In this document: positions 27,570 to 36,162 of the stretch, piece by piece | Numbering within the stretch: position 1 is the stretch's first letter | How the letters are laid out: each line of letters starts with the position of its first letter | Made by a program: the position numbers and the translations under genes | The notes under the pieces: generated by a model | Databases searched by the model: none | What the model was told of the DNA's origin: nothing | What the model saw: only the letters and a program-made list of their open reading frames with translations | NCBI RefSeq assembly: GCF_023734095.1 | Contig: NZ_AP024620.1 | Coordinates: forward strand, 2,600,501-2,664,500 | Reading direction: 5' to 3' | From: Moorella sp. Hama-1 | GTDB lineage: Bacteria > Bacillota > DSM-521 > Neomoorellales > Neomoorellaceae | DNA length: 64,000 bases

Positions 27570-28865
27570 CTACTCAAGTCCGGCGCGGCGGAAGATGTAG
27601 TCCACGTGGCGCAGGTGGTAGTCGTAATCAAAGAGTTCCTCGACTTCCTTCGGGTCCAGATGGGCCATGATGTCCTGGTCTTTGAGGACCAGTTCTTTAA
27701 AAGGCTGGTGGGTCTGCCAGGCCTGGAGGGCGTTACGCTGCACCCAGGCATAGGCCGTCTCCCGCAGGACGCCCTTGTTCACCAGGGCCAGGAGGACCCG
27801 CTGGGAAAAGACCAGGCCATGGGTGGCCTCCAGGTTGCGGCGCATATTCTCCGGGTAGACATTGAGGCCCTTAATAATCCCGGTGAATTTAACCAGCATG
27901 TAGTCCAGCAGGATGGTGCTGTCGGGGATAATTACCCGTTCCACCGAGGAGTGGGTCAGGTCACGCTCGTGCCAGAGGGCGATGTCTTCCATGGCGGCCA
28001 GGGCGTTGCCCCTTAACACCCGCGAGAGGCCGGCCACCCTTTCGGATAAAATAGGGTTGCGTTTGTGGGGCATGGCTGAAGAACCCTTCTGGCCTTTAGC
28101 GAAGGGCTCTTCCACCTCCAGGATGTCGGTGCGCTGGAGGTTGCGGATCTCCGTGGCCATTTTCTCCAGGGAACTGCCGATGATGGCCAGGGTGGCCAAG
28201 AACTGGGCGTGGCGGTCCCGCTGGATTATCTGGGTGGAGACGCTGGAGGGCTGGAGCCCCAGGCGCCGGCAGACGTGTTCCTCCACCCGGGGGTTGATGT
28301 TGGCAAAGGTACCTACGGCGCCGGAGATCTTGCCCACGCTGATCATCTCTTTGGCCTGTTCCAGCCGGGTGAGATGCCGGTCAACCTCCATGACCCACAG
28401 GGCCATCTTGAGGCCGAAGGTGGTGGGCTCGGCGTGGACGCCGTGGGTGCGGCCGATCATCAGGGTGTATTTGTGCTCTTGAGCCTTCTGCACCAGCTCG
28501 GCCCGCAGGTCCTGCAGGCGCCGCCGGAGCAGGTCGGCGGCGTCCCGCATCTGTACGGCCAGGGCTGTATCCAAAACGTCGGAGGAGGTCATGCCCAGGT
28601 GGATGTATTTAGAGGCGTCGCCCACCCTTTCCGCCACCGCCGTCAGGAAGGCCAGAACGTCGTGGCGGGTAGTGGCTTCAATTTCGTTAATGCGGTCAAC
28701 GTCAAAATCAGCCCTGGCCTTAATCTCTTCTAGGGCCGCCGGCGGGATCCGGCCTAACTCGGCCCAGGCCTCGCAGGCGTAGATCTCAATGGCCAGCCAG
28801 GTGCGGAACTTATGCTCTGGCTCCCAAATTTTTCCCATTTCCGGCAGGGTATAGCGTTCAATCAT
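27570..28865 (-). CDS. purB: Adenylosuccinate lyase
   Basis: Acts twice in purine synthesis: on SAICAR and on adenylosuccinate. 431 residues. Signature [20 protein letters not shown] with the catalytic serine loop, the TRHDVLAFL and [11 protein letters not shown] stretches, and the His of [11 protein letters not shown] are present. It overlaps the end of purE by 4 bp and begins at ATG. The downstream gap to purC is 23 bp. Confidence 0.97.
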   Translation of the reverse strand: MIERYTLPEMGKIWEPEHKFRTWLAIEIYACEAWAELGRIPPAALEEIKARADFDVDRINEIEATTRHDVLAFLTAVAERVGDASKYIHLGMTSSDVLDTALAVQMRDAADLLRRRLQDLRAELVQKAQEHKYTLMIGRTHGVHAEPTTFGLKMALWVMEVDRHLTRLEQAKEMISVGKISGAVGTFANINPRVEEHVCRRLGLQPSSVSTQIIQRDRHAQFLATLAIIGSSLEKMATEIRNLQRTDILEVEEPFAKGQKGSSAMPHKRNPILSERVAGLSRVLRGNALAAMEDIALWHERDLTHSSVERVIIPDSTILLDYMLVKFTGIIKGLNVYPENMRRNLEATHGLVFSQRVLLALVNKGVLRETAYAWVQRNALQAWQTHQPFKELVLKDQDIMAHLDPKEVEELFDYDYHLRHVDYIFRRAGLE

Positions 28866-29386
28866 TTTTTCTCCTCCCCCAGATAACCTTTTATACCCAG
28901 TTGCGCCAGCCGGGCGTCTTTGGCCGCCACCTCCCGGGCCAGTTCCTCCTTATAGGTCGCCAGGCGCTCCTGGAGGGCGCTGTCGTGGACGGCCAGGATC
29001 TGGGTTGCCAGGATCGCGGCATTGGCCGCGCCGTCGATGGCCACGGTGGCCACCGGGATACCCCGGGGCATCTGGACCATGGCGTAAAGGGAATCGACGC
29101 CGCCCAGGGCCGCCGTATGGATGGGAACGCCGATGACCGGCAGGGTGGTCACCGCCGCCAGGACCCCCGCCAGGTGGGCCGCACCCCCGGCGCCGGCGAT
29201 CAGGACCTTGAGTCCCCGGCCGGCTGCTTTGCGGGCGTAATCCAGGGCGGCGTCGGGGGAACGATGGGCCGATAAGATTCTGACTTCATAAGGAACCTGG
29301 AAATAATCCAGCATGGCCGCCGCCCGGGCCATGATAGGCAGGTCGGAATCGCTGCCCATGACAATACCGATATGTACCGGATGCAT
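28862..29386 (-). CDS. purE: N5-CAIR mutase
   Basis: Class I PurE that rearranges N5-CAIR to CAIR. ATG at 29386 behind GGAGGG is preferred to an upstream codon of the same frame; it gives 174 residues. Motifs: IGIVMGSDSDLPIMARA, ILSAHRSPDAALDYA, AGAGGAAHLAGVLAA and the typical LPVIGVPI. purK is not in this operon. It is the first gene, after a leader of about 580 nt holding a riboswitch. Confidence 0.96.
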   Translation of the reverse strand: MHPVHIGIVMGSDSDLPIMARAAAMLDYFQVPYEVRILSAHRSPDAALDYARKAAGRGLKVLIAGAGGAAHLAGVLAAVTTLPVIGVPIHTAALGGVDSLYAMVQMPRGIPVATVAIDGAANAAILATQILAVHDSALQERLATYKEELAREVAAKDARLAQLGIKGYLGEEKK

Positions 29387-29488
29387 CCAATCCCTCCGTT
29401 TCCTTAAATTTAGCATCTATTACATCAACCCTCTTTATGCTCCTTGCCATCCGCTCCTGTTTAACATAATTTAACCGCCGGGCCGGAT

Positions 29489-29552
29489 CATCTCCACTTC
29501 ATCTCCGCTCCATCTCCACTCCATCTCCACTTCTCCTCCGCTTCTCCTCCGA
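29489..29552. repeat. Purine-rich tandem repeat in the purE leader
   Basis: About six units of an 11-bp motif close to catctccactc (plus strand), which reads as GGAG-rich sequence in the mRNA. It lies between the terminator-like hairpin and purE. The multiple GGAG motifs could act as ribosome standby sites, or the array may be neutral slippage. A 33-codon frame crosses it but has no SD. Confidence 0.7.
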
Positions 29553-29730
29553 TTATCGAACATAATGATCATAAAGTGCAATTTAAATCTCGCACCCCGC
29601 CTTTTGCCAATATACCCATCGGAAAAATAGTGCGCTTGCGCCCTTGGTTGGTGCCTACTGGCGTCATGGGCGCCCGGTCTGAAATAACGCCCCTTACCCT
29701 TTTCAACTTTCTGGTCCCGCCTAAAACTAA

Positions 29731-29783
29731 AGAACCCAGGCCGGGGTAGGTCTCGCAACGCTGAAACCTACCCGCCTGGGTTT
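29731..29783 (-). terminator. Terminator-like hairpin of the pur leader (expression platform)
   Basis: A long stem: AACCCAGGC and GGGTAGGT pair with ACCTACCC and GCCTGGGTT around a loop of about 12 nt. On minus it is followed by ctttagttttagg. It sits about 90 nt after the purine aptamer, where an expression platform is expected. The T-run on minus is broken by non-T bases, so termination may be partial; on plus there is a clean TTTTT. Confidence 0.6.
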
Positions 29784-29867
29784 TTGCCCCTCCGGTGTAG
29801 CACCAAGTGCCTGTACCACTCGGACCTGGCCGCGGCAGCTCCCGCGCGGAACCCTGAGGTACACTTT

Positions 29868-29942
29868 CAGGCTGTAGCCAGGGCAATTTACGGTTGCCCG
29901 GTAGAAACCCGGGGGCCCTATTCCCCCGGTTATACAGACCAT
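29868..29942 (-). ncRNA. Purine (guanine-type) riboswitch
   Basis: Read on minus, the aptamer has P1 CTGTA/TACAG and P2 CCGGGGG/CCCCCGG with loop AATAGGG. J2/3 is GGTTTCTACC and P3 GGGCAA/TTGCCC has the hallmark loop CCGTAAA. J3/1 is GGCTAC: the specificity base before TA is C, as in guanine aptamers (U in adenine ones). The position before it is G rather than the usual A. Placed in the leader of purE-D, it should reduce expression when guanine or hypoxanthine is plentiful. Confidence 0.93.
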
Positions 29943-29965
29943 TTCCCTATTCTTTTTTCGCCCCC

Positions 29966-29994
29966 ATAATAGCAGAAGGGGTAACAACTGTCAA
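29966..29994 (-). promoter_or_regulatory. Sigma-A promoter of the purine operon
   Basis: On minus: TTGACA, 17 bp, TATTAT. The -35 box overlaps the TGA stop codon of the vapC-like gene. The start point would fall about 20 nt before the riboswitch P1 stem, giving a leader of about 580 nt to purE. Confidence 0.85.
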
Positions 29995-30500
29995 TAAGTT
30001 TTATGACAATCCATCGGCTGTAAAACAGTTAAATCTTCTACCTGATTAAAAGCCGAATCATTACTGGCCAGATGCAGGCAGTCCTGTTGCCGGCAGGCAG
30101 CTAAAAGGATAGAATCATTGGTCATGAGCCCATACTTCTGTTGCCAAGCAACCGCCTGATAGCATAACTCCTGGGTAATTGGGACTATGTTAATATTCAT
30201 TTCCGGTATTTTTTGTACCTGGTTAGAGTAAACAGTGAGCTGTTTAACTATTTCGGGCCTACGCTTTAACCTTTTAGCTACATTTCCCGTTGTAACCAGA
30301 CCCTTGGCCAGGGCTTCTAGCATCATTAAACGATGCATCACTTCTAGTAAAATGTTGGTAGTGGTAAATCCCGGAATCTCTTCGCCTTCACAACGCTCCA
30401 GTAATGAACTACATTCCTCCGATATGCCGGTGAAGTGGTAAATAAAGATGTTGGCATCAATAAAGATAGTGGTCCCTGGTTTTAGCTCCTCAAACCTCAA
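29991..30500 (-). CDS. PIN-domain ribonuclease, VapC-like toxin
   Basis: A 169-residue PIN-domain protein. Acidic residues of the fold are seen in FIDANIFIYHF (Asp), in LLEVMHR (Glu) and in the C-terminal MTNDSILLAACRQ and LASNDSAFNQV. The start appears to be TTG and overlaps the upstream small gene by 11 bp, as in VapBC modules. It is probably an endoribonuclease neutralised by the partner. Its stop overlaps the pur promoter, so pur transcription begins within the module's end. Confidence 0.85.
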   Translation of the reverse strand: MRFEELKPGTTIFIDANIFIYHFTGISEECSSLLERCEGEEIPGFTTTNILLEVMHRLMMLEALAKGLVTTGNVAKRLKRRPEIVKQLTVYSNQVQKIPEMNINIVPITQELCYQAVAWQQKYGLMTNDSILLAACRQQDCLHLASNDSAFNQVEDLTVLQPMDCHKTY

Positions 30501-30735
30501 AAAAGTCTTCCTCCTCGAGGACCTCCTTTACCAGGTCCACCGGCGCCGGTATACTTCCCTTGGTACTTCTAACTACAGAGGGCAAGCCTTCCCTGGTTTT
30601 CTTTTTGCTTTGGGTCAGATACTGTTCCAGGGCTTCTTCAATTATTTCGTTTAAATGTTTTTGCTTTTGGTTGGCAAAAGCCCTGGCCCGGTAAAGCAGC
30701 CGGGAGTTTATGGCCGTACCTATTTTTTGGCGCAT
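30490..30735 (-). CDS. Probable antitoxin partner of the PIN protein
   Basis: 81 residues, begins MRQKIGTAINSRLLYRARAFA, a ribbon-helix-helix-like start, with helix KHLNEIIEEALEQYLTQ. The C-terminal acidic tail (LVKEVLEEEDFFEV) is typical of toxin-binding regions. It is overlapped by the PIN gene and preceded by a consensus promoter. The antitoxin role is inferred from order and size; the DNA-binding fold is only suggested by sequence. Confidence 0.75.
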   Translation of the reverse strand: MRQKIGTAINSRLLYRARAFANQKQKHLNEIIEEALEQYLTQSKKKTREGLPSVVRSTKGSIPAPVDLVKEVLEEEDFFEV

Positions 30736-30756
30736 ATTACCACCTCACCTAATTAA

Positions 30757-30785
30757 AGTATAGGTGCGGCTATAAAGTATGTCAA
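30757..30785 (-). promoter_or_regulatory. Sigma-A promoter of the toxin-antitoxin pair
   Basis: On minus: TTGACA, 17 bp, TATACT, about 20 bp before the antitoxin ATG, so the 5' UTR is very short. Repression by the antitoxin here would be usual, but I see no strong palindrome. Confidence 0.75.
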
Positions 30786-30841
30786 GATTGTATCTAAGGC
30801 AGCTATGAGGCTAATCTTTTTACCTAAAATGTTGACTTTTA

Positions 30842-32179
30842 TCATGTTACTTCATAAATAGAACGATAAATAATATCAAGCATGGTTTCCAGATCTGCGG
30901 CACTGCTGGCCAGGGGCGGTAAAAAAACCACAACGTTATCGAGGGGACGAATAATCAGGCCATATTGACGGGCATGCCGGCAAATACGCATGCCGATTTT
31001 GTCCTCCCAGTCATAAAAAATTTTCTTCTCCCTGTCTTTCACCACTTCGATACCTACCATCAGACCGCACTGGCGGACATCGCCCACGTGGGTCAGTTCC
31101 CAGAAATGGGTCAATTTCCTGGCTACGGCTGCAATTTTCGGCGGCAGTCCTTCCAGTACCCCTTCTTCCCTGAATACTTCCAGATTGGCTAACGCTGCTG
31201 CGCAGGCCAGGGGATTGCCCGTATAAGAGTGCCCGTGAAAGAAGGTCTTCTTTTCCCTGTGATGTCCATAAAAAGCGTCATAAATCTCATCGGTGGTGAG
31301 GGTAACTGCCAGGGGCAGGTAGCCACCCGTAATACCTTTGGCCAGGGTGAGGAAGTCAGGGGATACATCTTCGTGTTCGCAAGCAAACATTTTACCGGTA
31401 CGGCCAAACCCTGTTGCCACTTCATCGGCTATCAAAAGGACGTTATATTTCCGCGTCATTTCTCTGACACGCTTCAGGTAACCTGGGGGTTGAGTTAATA
31501 TACCTGCCGCCCCCTGCACCAGCGGCTCCATAACTACAGCAGCAATTTCGTCATGCCTTTCCTCCAGGATATGCTCCATAGCTGTGGCGCAAGCCATAGA
31601 GCAGGTAGCCGGTTCAGCTCCCAGGGTACAATGGTAACATGATGGGCAGGGGGCATGGATGGTTTTAAATAAAAGGGGCTGAAAAATGCGGTGGAATAAA
31701 TCAATACCGCCTACACTCACCGAGCCTATGGTATCACCATGGTAGGCACCTGCGAGGGTAACAAATTTTTGCTTCCTGTTCTTACCCTTGAGCTGCCAGT
31801 ACTGAAAGGCCATCTTGACAGCAATTTCTACCGCCGTAGCACCATTATCGGAATAAAAAACTTTATTCAGGCCTGGCGGCGCGATGGCCACCAGCTGTTC
31901 GGCAAGCTCTATAGCGGGTATATTGCTCAATCCAAGCATAGTAGTATGGGCAATTCTATCCAGTTGCTTCCTGATAGCCCGGTTAATTTTCTCTTTCCGG
32001 TGACCGTGGACATTAACCCATAATGAGGAAACGCCGTCATAGTACTCCTTGCCGTTGATATCAATGAGCTTAATCCCTTTTCCGGCAGCAATAACAAGCT
32101 GTTCCTCCTCTACCCAGTCCTTCATTGGCGTAAAAGGATGCCAGATATATTGTTTATCTTTTAACTCTAGTTCGTGCAA
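30842..32179 (-). CDS. bioA: Adenosylmethionine-8-amino-7-oxononanoate aminotransferase
   Basis: PLP-dependent aminotransferase that makes DAPA in biotin synthesis. 445 residues. Features: IWHPFTPMKDW at the N-terminus, SDNGATAVEIAVKMAFQYW, LIADEVATGFGRTGKMFACE, LAKGITGGYLPLAVT with the PLP lysine, and HGHSYTGNPLACAAALANLE. The start is TTG behind AGGAAAGGTGGG. Last gene of the bio operon. Confidence 0.96.
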   Translation of the reverse strand: MHELELKDKQYIWHPFTPMKDWVEEEQLVIAAGKGIKLIDINGKEYYDGVSSLWVNVHGHRKEKINRAIRKQLDRIAHTTMLGLSNIPAIELAEQLVAIAPPGLNKVFYSDNGATAVEIAVKMAFQYWQLKGKNRKQKFVTLAGAYHGDTIGSVSVGGIDLFHRIFQPLLFKTIHAPCPSCYHCTLGAEPATCSMACATAMEHILEERHDEIAAVVMEPLVQGAAGILTQPPGYLKRVREMTRKYNVLLIADEVATGFGRTGKMFACEHEDVSPDFLTLAKGITGGYLPLAVTLTTDEIYDAFYGHHREKKTFFHGHSYTGNPLACAAALANLEVFREEGVLEGLPPKIAAVARKLTHFWELTHVGDVRQCGLMVGIEVVKDREKKIFYDWEDKIGMRICRHARQYGLIIRPLDNVVVFLPPLASSAADLETMLDIIYRSIYEVT

Positions 32180-32197
32180 TTTAAGTTCCCACCTTTC

Positions 32198-32914
<717 letters not shown>

Positions 32915-32935
32915 TTACGTTTTGGGCTCCGCTTT

Positions 32936-34108
32936 TTAAGTACCTTTCCCAAGACCCAATTCCCTGCTCACAGCCACCAGGATTTGCAGGGCCATATCCA
33001 AGTCCTGCCGGCTATGGGCTGCAGAAACGGTAATTCGCAAGCGACTTGTCCACTCGGGCACCGCTGGCGGCCTAATACCCGCTACGATAACCCCCTCCCT
33101 GGCAGTACGCCGCGCAAAATCCATGGCCAGGCCGGCATCAACTACCATTACCGGAATGATGGGTGTAATCCCCGGCAGCACCGGTAAGCCGGCCGCCTCA
33201 AGCCCAGCCCGCATGTAAGCGGCATTATGCCGTAACCGGGCTACCAGCTGGGGTTGCTGCTTTAAGACACGCAGGGCTGCCAATGCCGCCCCCACAGTGG
33301 CCGGAGCCAGGGCAGTGGAAAAAATAAAGCTTCGCGCCTTATTGCGCAGGTAGGCAATAAGTTCTTTGCTACCTGCCACATAGCCGCCTTCGCTGGCCAG
33401 GGCCTTGCTCAAGGTACCCATCTGGATGTCTACCTGACCCTTAACGCCATAGTACTCGGCCGTACCCGAGCCTTGCTCGCCAAGAACACCGGTCCCATGG
33501 GCATCGTCCACCATAACCATGGCGCCATGCTCTTTAGCTGTCGTTAAAATCGGTACCAGGGGGGCGATATCCCCATCCATGCTAAAAACCCCGTCGGTCA
33601 CCACCAGTTTCCTTCCCTGCCGGACCGCTTCTAGCTTCCTGGCAAGATCTTGTACATCGCCATGCCGGTATATTTCTACCCGGGCACCGCTAAGGCGGCA
33701 GCCATCGATGATGCTGGCGTGGTTCAGTTCATCGCTAAAAATGGTATCTCCCTGTCCAGCCAGGGCACATATCGTCCCGATATTAGCCATATAACCGTTA
33801 TTAAATACAATAGCTGCTTCCGTTCCTTTAAAAGCAGCAATCTCTTTTTCCAGTTCCTGGTATAGGGGATGCGAACCCGTGATCAATCGTGAACTCCCGG
33901 ATCCGGTACCATAAGCATAAACGGCTTTTACCGCTGCTTGCTGTACTTCAGAGTGGTGGGTAAGACCCAGGTAATTATTTGATGCCAGTAAAATACAGGT
34001 CCTCTGACCAATGCGGACATGCCCTCCATCGACGGGAACATACTCGGTAATTTGGCGATAGAGACGGCGTTCTTTAAGAGCAACCAGGGAAGCCTTTAAA
34101 AATTCCAC
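32936..34108 (-). CDS. bioF: 8-amino-7-oxononanoate synthase
   Basis: Condenses pimeloyl-CoA and alanine. 390 residues, PLP fold type I. Seen: LLASNNYLGLTHH, GTGSGSSRLITGSHPLYQEL, VDDAHGTGVLGEQGSGT and the lysine motif MGTLSKALASEGGYVAGS. The start GTG overlaps the end of bioW by 13 bp. It receives pimeloyl-CoA directly from BioW. Confidence 0.96.
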   Translation of the reverse strand: MEFLKASLVALKERRLYRQITEYVPVDGGHVRIGQRTCILLASNNYLGLTHHSEVQQAAVKAVYAYGTGSGSSRLITGSHPLYQELEKEIAAFKGTEAAIVFNNGYMANIGTICALAGQGDTIFSDELNHASIIDGCRLSGARVEIYRHGDVQDLARKLEAVRQGRKLVVTDGVFSMDGDIAPLVPILTTAKEHGAMVMVDDAHGTGVLGEQGSGTAEYYGVKGQVDIQMGTLSKALASEGGYVAGSKELIAYLRNKARSFIFSTALAPATVGAALAALRVLKQQPQLVARLRHNAAYMRAGLEAAGLPVLPGITPIIPVMVVDAGLAMDFARRTAREGVIVAGIRPPAVPEWTSRLRITVSAAHSRQDLDMALQILVAVSRELGLGKGT

Positions 34109-34914
34109 CTGGCTTCACCTGCCTCAGGTACGACACACCAGTCTTCTCCAGGTACCACCAGCACCGGTTGCTCCTGGAGATAAGAAATAGTAGCGTTAAT
34201 ATCGGTGCCTTCCCGCACGAAGAAGGCCCTACCGCCGATAGGGCTGCCGTACGGCTTTAAATAAGAAAAGCGGGTGTAGCAAGTAGCGATAGCGACATAA
34301 CCGGCTACGTAATCAGGGTCATCCGACCAGCAAAGTTCAGCAACTACTCCCGGTGCGCTGACCACCTTGCTGGCAAGGATTCCTGCTTCCAGAACGTGGT
34401 TATTGCCTAGCCCGTAGCTGGTTAAAGCTTCCCGGACAGCCAGACGGCTGGCGGGATGGATATCCATACGGGTAACCCGTACACCCCGCCCGCCATACCC
34501 ATCCAGCCTCTCACCGGTAGCGGCACTTAGCAACATGGCGCCCCTCATACTGTCCGGCAGTGCTTGCAGCGCCGTCAGGGCCCGTTCTGCCGCGCACCTG
34601 ACCACACCGGCCTTGATCAACAAATTTAAAGCCGCCCTGCGCCCGGCCACCAGGTCCGGTACCGCAAGTGTCCTGATAGGTAGCAGGGGTACGGTGAGCA
34701 CCCTCTCTGCGGGCAAGGCTTCTAAAGTTAGATTAATAAAGTCGGGTCTACCGCGGCTGTGGTTAAGGGCACGGTCGAGCATGGCCCCTACTACCTGCCG
34801 GACATCACCCTCTGGTACCAGGCGTTCCGCTCCGGAGATATGGCGACCGCCTTCCTCGTGGGGTCCGCCTGCCGCCGCCCTCATTCTAACGCTATACAGT
34901 TCTTTCATAGACAT
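34096..34914 (-). CDS. bioW: 6-carboxyhexanoate-CoA ligase (pimeloyl-CoA synthetase)
   Basis: Activates pimelate to pimeloyl-CoA, so the pathway starts from free pimelate rather than BioC/BioH chemistry. About 272 residues from the ATG (MSMKELYSVRMRAA), which lies 10 bp after the bioB stop. BioW family stretches RAAAGGPHEEGGRHISGAER and ARSTRM-like VTRMDIHPASR are present, with LGNNHVLEAGILASKV and GGRAFFV later. The SD GGAGGA overlaps the bioB stop; an AAAGG lies closer. Confidence 0.93.
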   Translation of the reverse strand: MSMKELYSVRMRAAAGGPHEEGGRHISGAERLVPEGDVRQVVGAMLDRALNHSRGRPDFINLTLEALPAERVLTVPLLPIRTLAVPDLVAGRRAALNLLIKAGVVRCAAERALTALQALPDSMRGAMLLSAATGERLDGYGGRGVRVTRMDIHPASRLAVREALTSYGLGNNHVLEAGILASKVVSAPGVVAELCWSDDPDYVAGYVAIATCYTRFSYLKPYGSPIGGRAFFVREGTDINATISYLQEQPVLVVPGEDWCVVPEAGEARWNF

Positions 34915-34924
34915 AAATTGCCTT

Positions 34925-35923
34925 TTAATTCCTCCTGGCAGGGCCAACTGGTTCCAGACCAAGATCCCTTATCATCCGTAGATCCTCGGCGGCACCCCGG
35001 CCCCTGGTCGTTAAATAATTGCCTATAAGCATGCCGTTAATACCGGAGAGCAACCCCCGGGGGACAAAATCACCTAAATTGACCTCCCGACCGCCTGCAT
35101 AGCGGATAATTTTGGCGGGCAAAATCAGACGGAAAATGGCAAAGGTCTGCAATATCTCCAGGGGATGGAGACGCGTCTCATTTTCCAGGGGCGTCCCTTT
35201 GATGGGGTTGAGAATGTTAATGGGCACGGAATCTACATCTAATTCTCTAAGGGCAAAGGCCATTTCCAAACGTTGCTCCCAATTTTCGCCCATCCCGATA
35301 ATACCACCGGAGCAAACCTGCAGCCCGGCAATTTTAACCCTCTTAATAGTCGCCAGCCGTTCTTCACAGCTATGGGTGGTACAAATGCGGGGAAAAAAGC
35401 TTTTCCCGGTTTCAAGGTTATGGTGATATCTGGTGATACCTGTTTCTTTTAAAGCCACCACATGTTCTTCCTCCAGGAACCCGAGGGAACAGCACATTTC
35501 CAGGGAAGTTTCGCGTTTAATGCGCTTGATGGCTCGCAATATGGCTGGAAAATCCCCATCTCCTTCCATTCCGCGTCCAGATGTAACTATGCAGAAACGA
35601 TGGGCACCCTCCTCTTCTGCCCTGCGAGCAGCAGCCACAATTTCTTCTTCGCTGACTAACGGGTAAACCGCCACTTCGGCATCGTGATGGGCCGATTGCG
35701 CGCAAAACTTGCAATCTTCAGGACAGGCACCCGAACGGGCATTGATAATCTCGCAGGTTTCCACCTCATTACCAGCGAATTTCTCCCGCACCTTGTTGGC
35801 CATGGCTAATAGCAAGGGGATATCCACTTTTTCGATTTGCGTTAAGGCCCTGGCCTCATCCCAGGTAATATCACCACCATCCAGGACCTTCTCGCCAATA
35901 TGTACAATCAAGCTATGGCTCAA
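34925..35923 (-). CDS. bioB: Biotin synthase
   Basis: Radical SAM enzyme that inserts sulfur into dethiobiotin. The CxxxCxxC cluster is in ACPEDCKFCAQSAHH; further family stretches are SGRGMEGDGDF, HHNLETGKSFF, CSGGIIGMGE and NGMLIGNYLTTRGR. GGAGGT lies 7 bp before TTG at 35923 and overlaps an in-frame ATG five codons upstream, so TTG is the likelier start. First gene of the bio operon. Confidence 0.96.
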   Translation of the reverse strand: MSHSLIVHIGEKVLDGGDITWDEARALTQIEKVDIPLLLAMANKVREKFAGNEVETCEIINARSGACPEDCKFCAQSAHHDAEVAVYPLVSEEEIVAAARRAEEEGAHRFCIVTSGRGMEGDGDFPAILRAIKRIKRETSLEMCCSLGFLEEEHVVALKETGITRYHHNLETGKSFFPRICTTHSCEERLATIKRVKIAGLQVCSGGIIGMGENWEQRLEMAFALRELDVDSVPINILNPIKGTPLENETRLHPLEILQTFAIFRLILPAKIIRYAGGREVNLGDFVPRGLLSGINGMLIGNYLTTRGRGAAEDLRMIRDLGLEPVGPARRN

Positions 35924-35939
35924 AACCCGCACCTCCATA

Positions 35940-35972
35940 TTGTTAACCTTTTATAATCTTTATGGTTAACTA
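35940..35972 (-). promoter_or_regulatory. BirA-type biotin operator
   Basis: TTGTTAACC, 15 bp, GGTTAACTA. This matches the known Firmicute biotin-repressor site pattern (two GTTAAC half-sites spaced about 15 bp). It covers the expected start point between the -10 box and the bioB start, a classic repression position. birA itself is not in the window. Confidence 0.88.
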
Positions 35973-35982
35973 TTTTGATGTA

Positions 35983-36012
35983 ATTATAGTTAGAACTGAA
36001 TACCTTTGTCAA
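35983..36012 (-). promoter_or_regulatory. Sigma-A promoter of the biotin operon
   Basis: On minus: TTGACA, 18 bp, TATAAT, immediately upstream of the BirA-type site. Confidence 0.85.
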
Positions 36013-36162
36013 GGCTTCTCCTGTCCTCCTCTCCTGCAAACCTTTCCTCAACCGGTAAAAATTACGCCGTTCAAACTTATACTTTCTTAATATTTCTCCA
36101 CCACTTTTATGTTTTAATGATTAGGGGTGGACAGAGTTCTTTATTTCTCAGGAGGTGCTTTG

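Noticed and set aside
29471-29572. 33-codon leader frame before purE (MIIMFDNRRRSGGEV...)
   Set aside because: No SD, and its sequence is simply the translation of the 11-bp tandem array.
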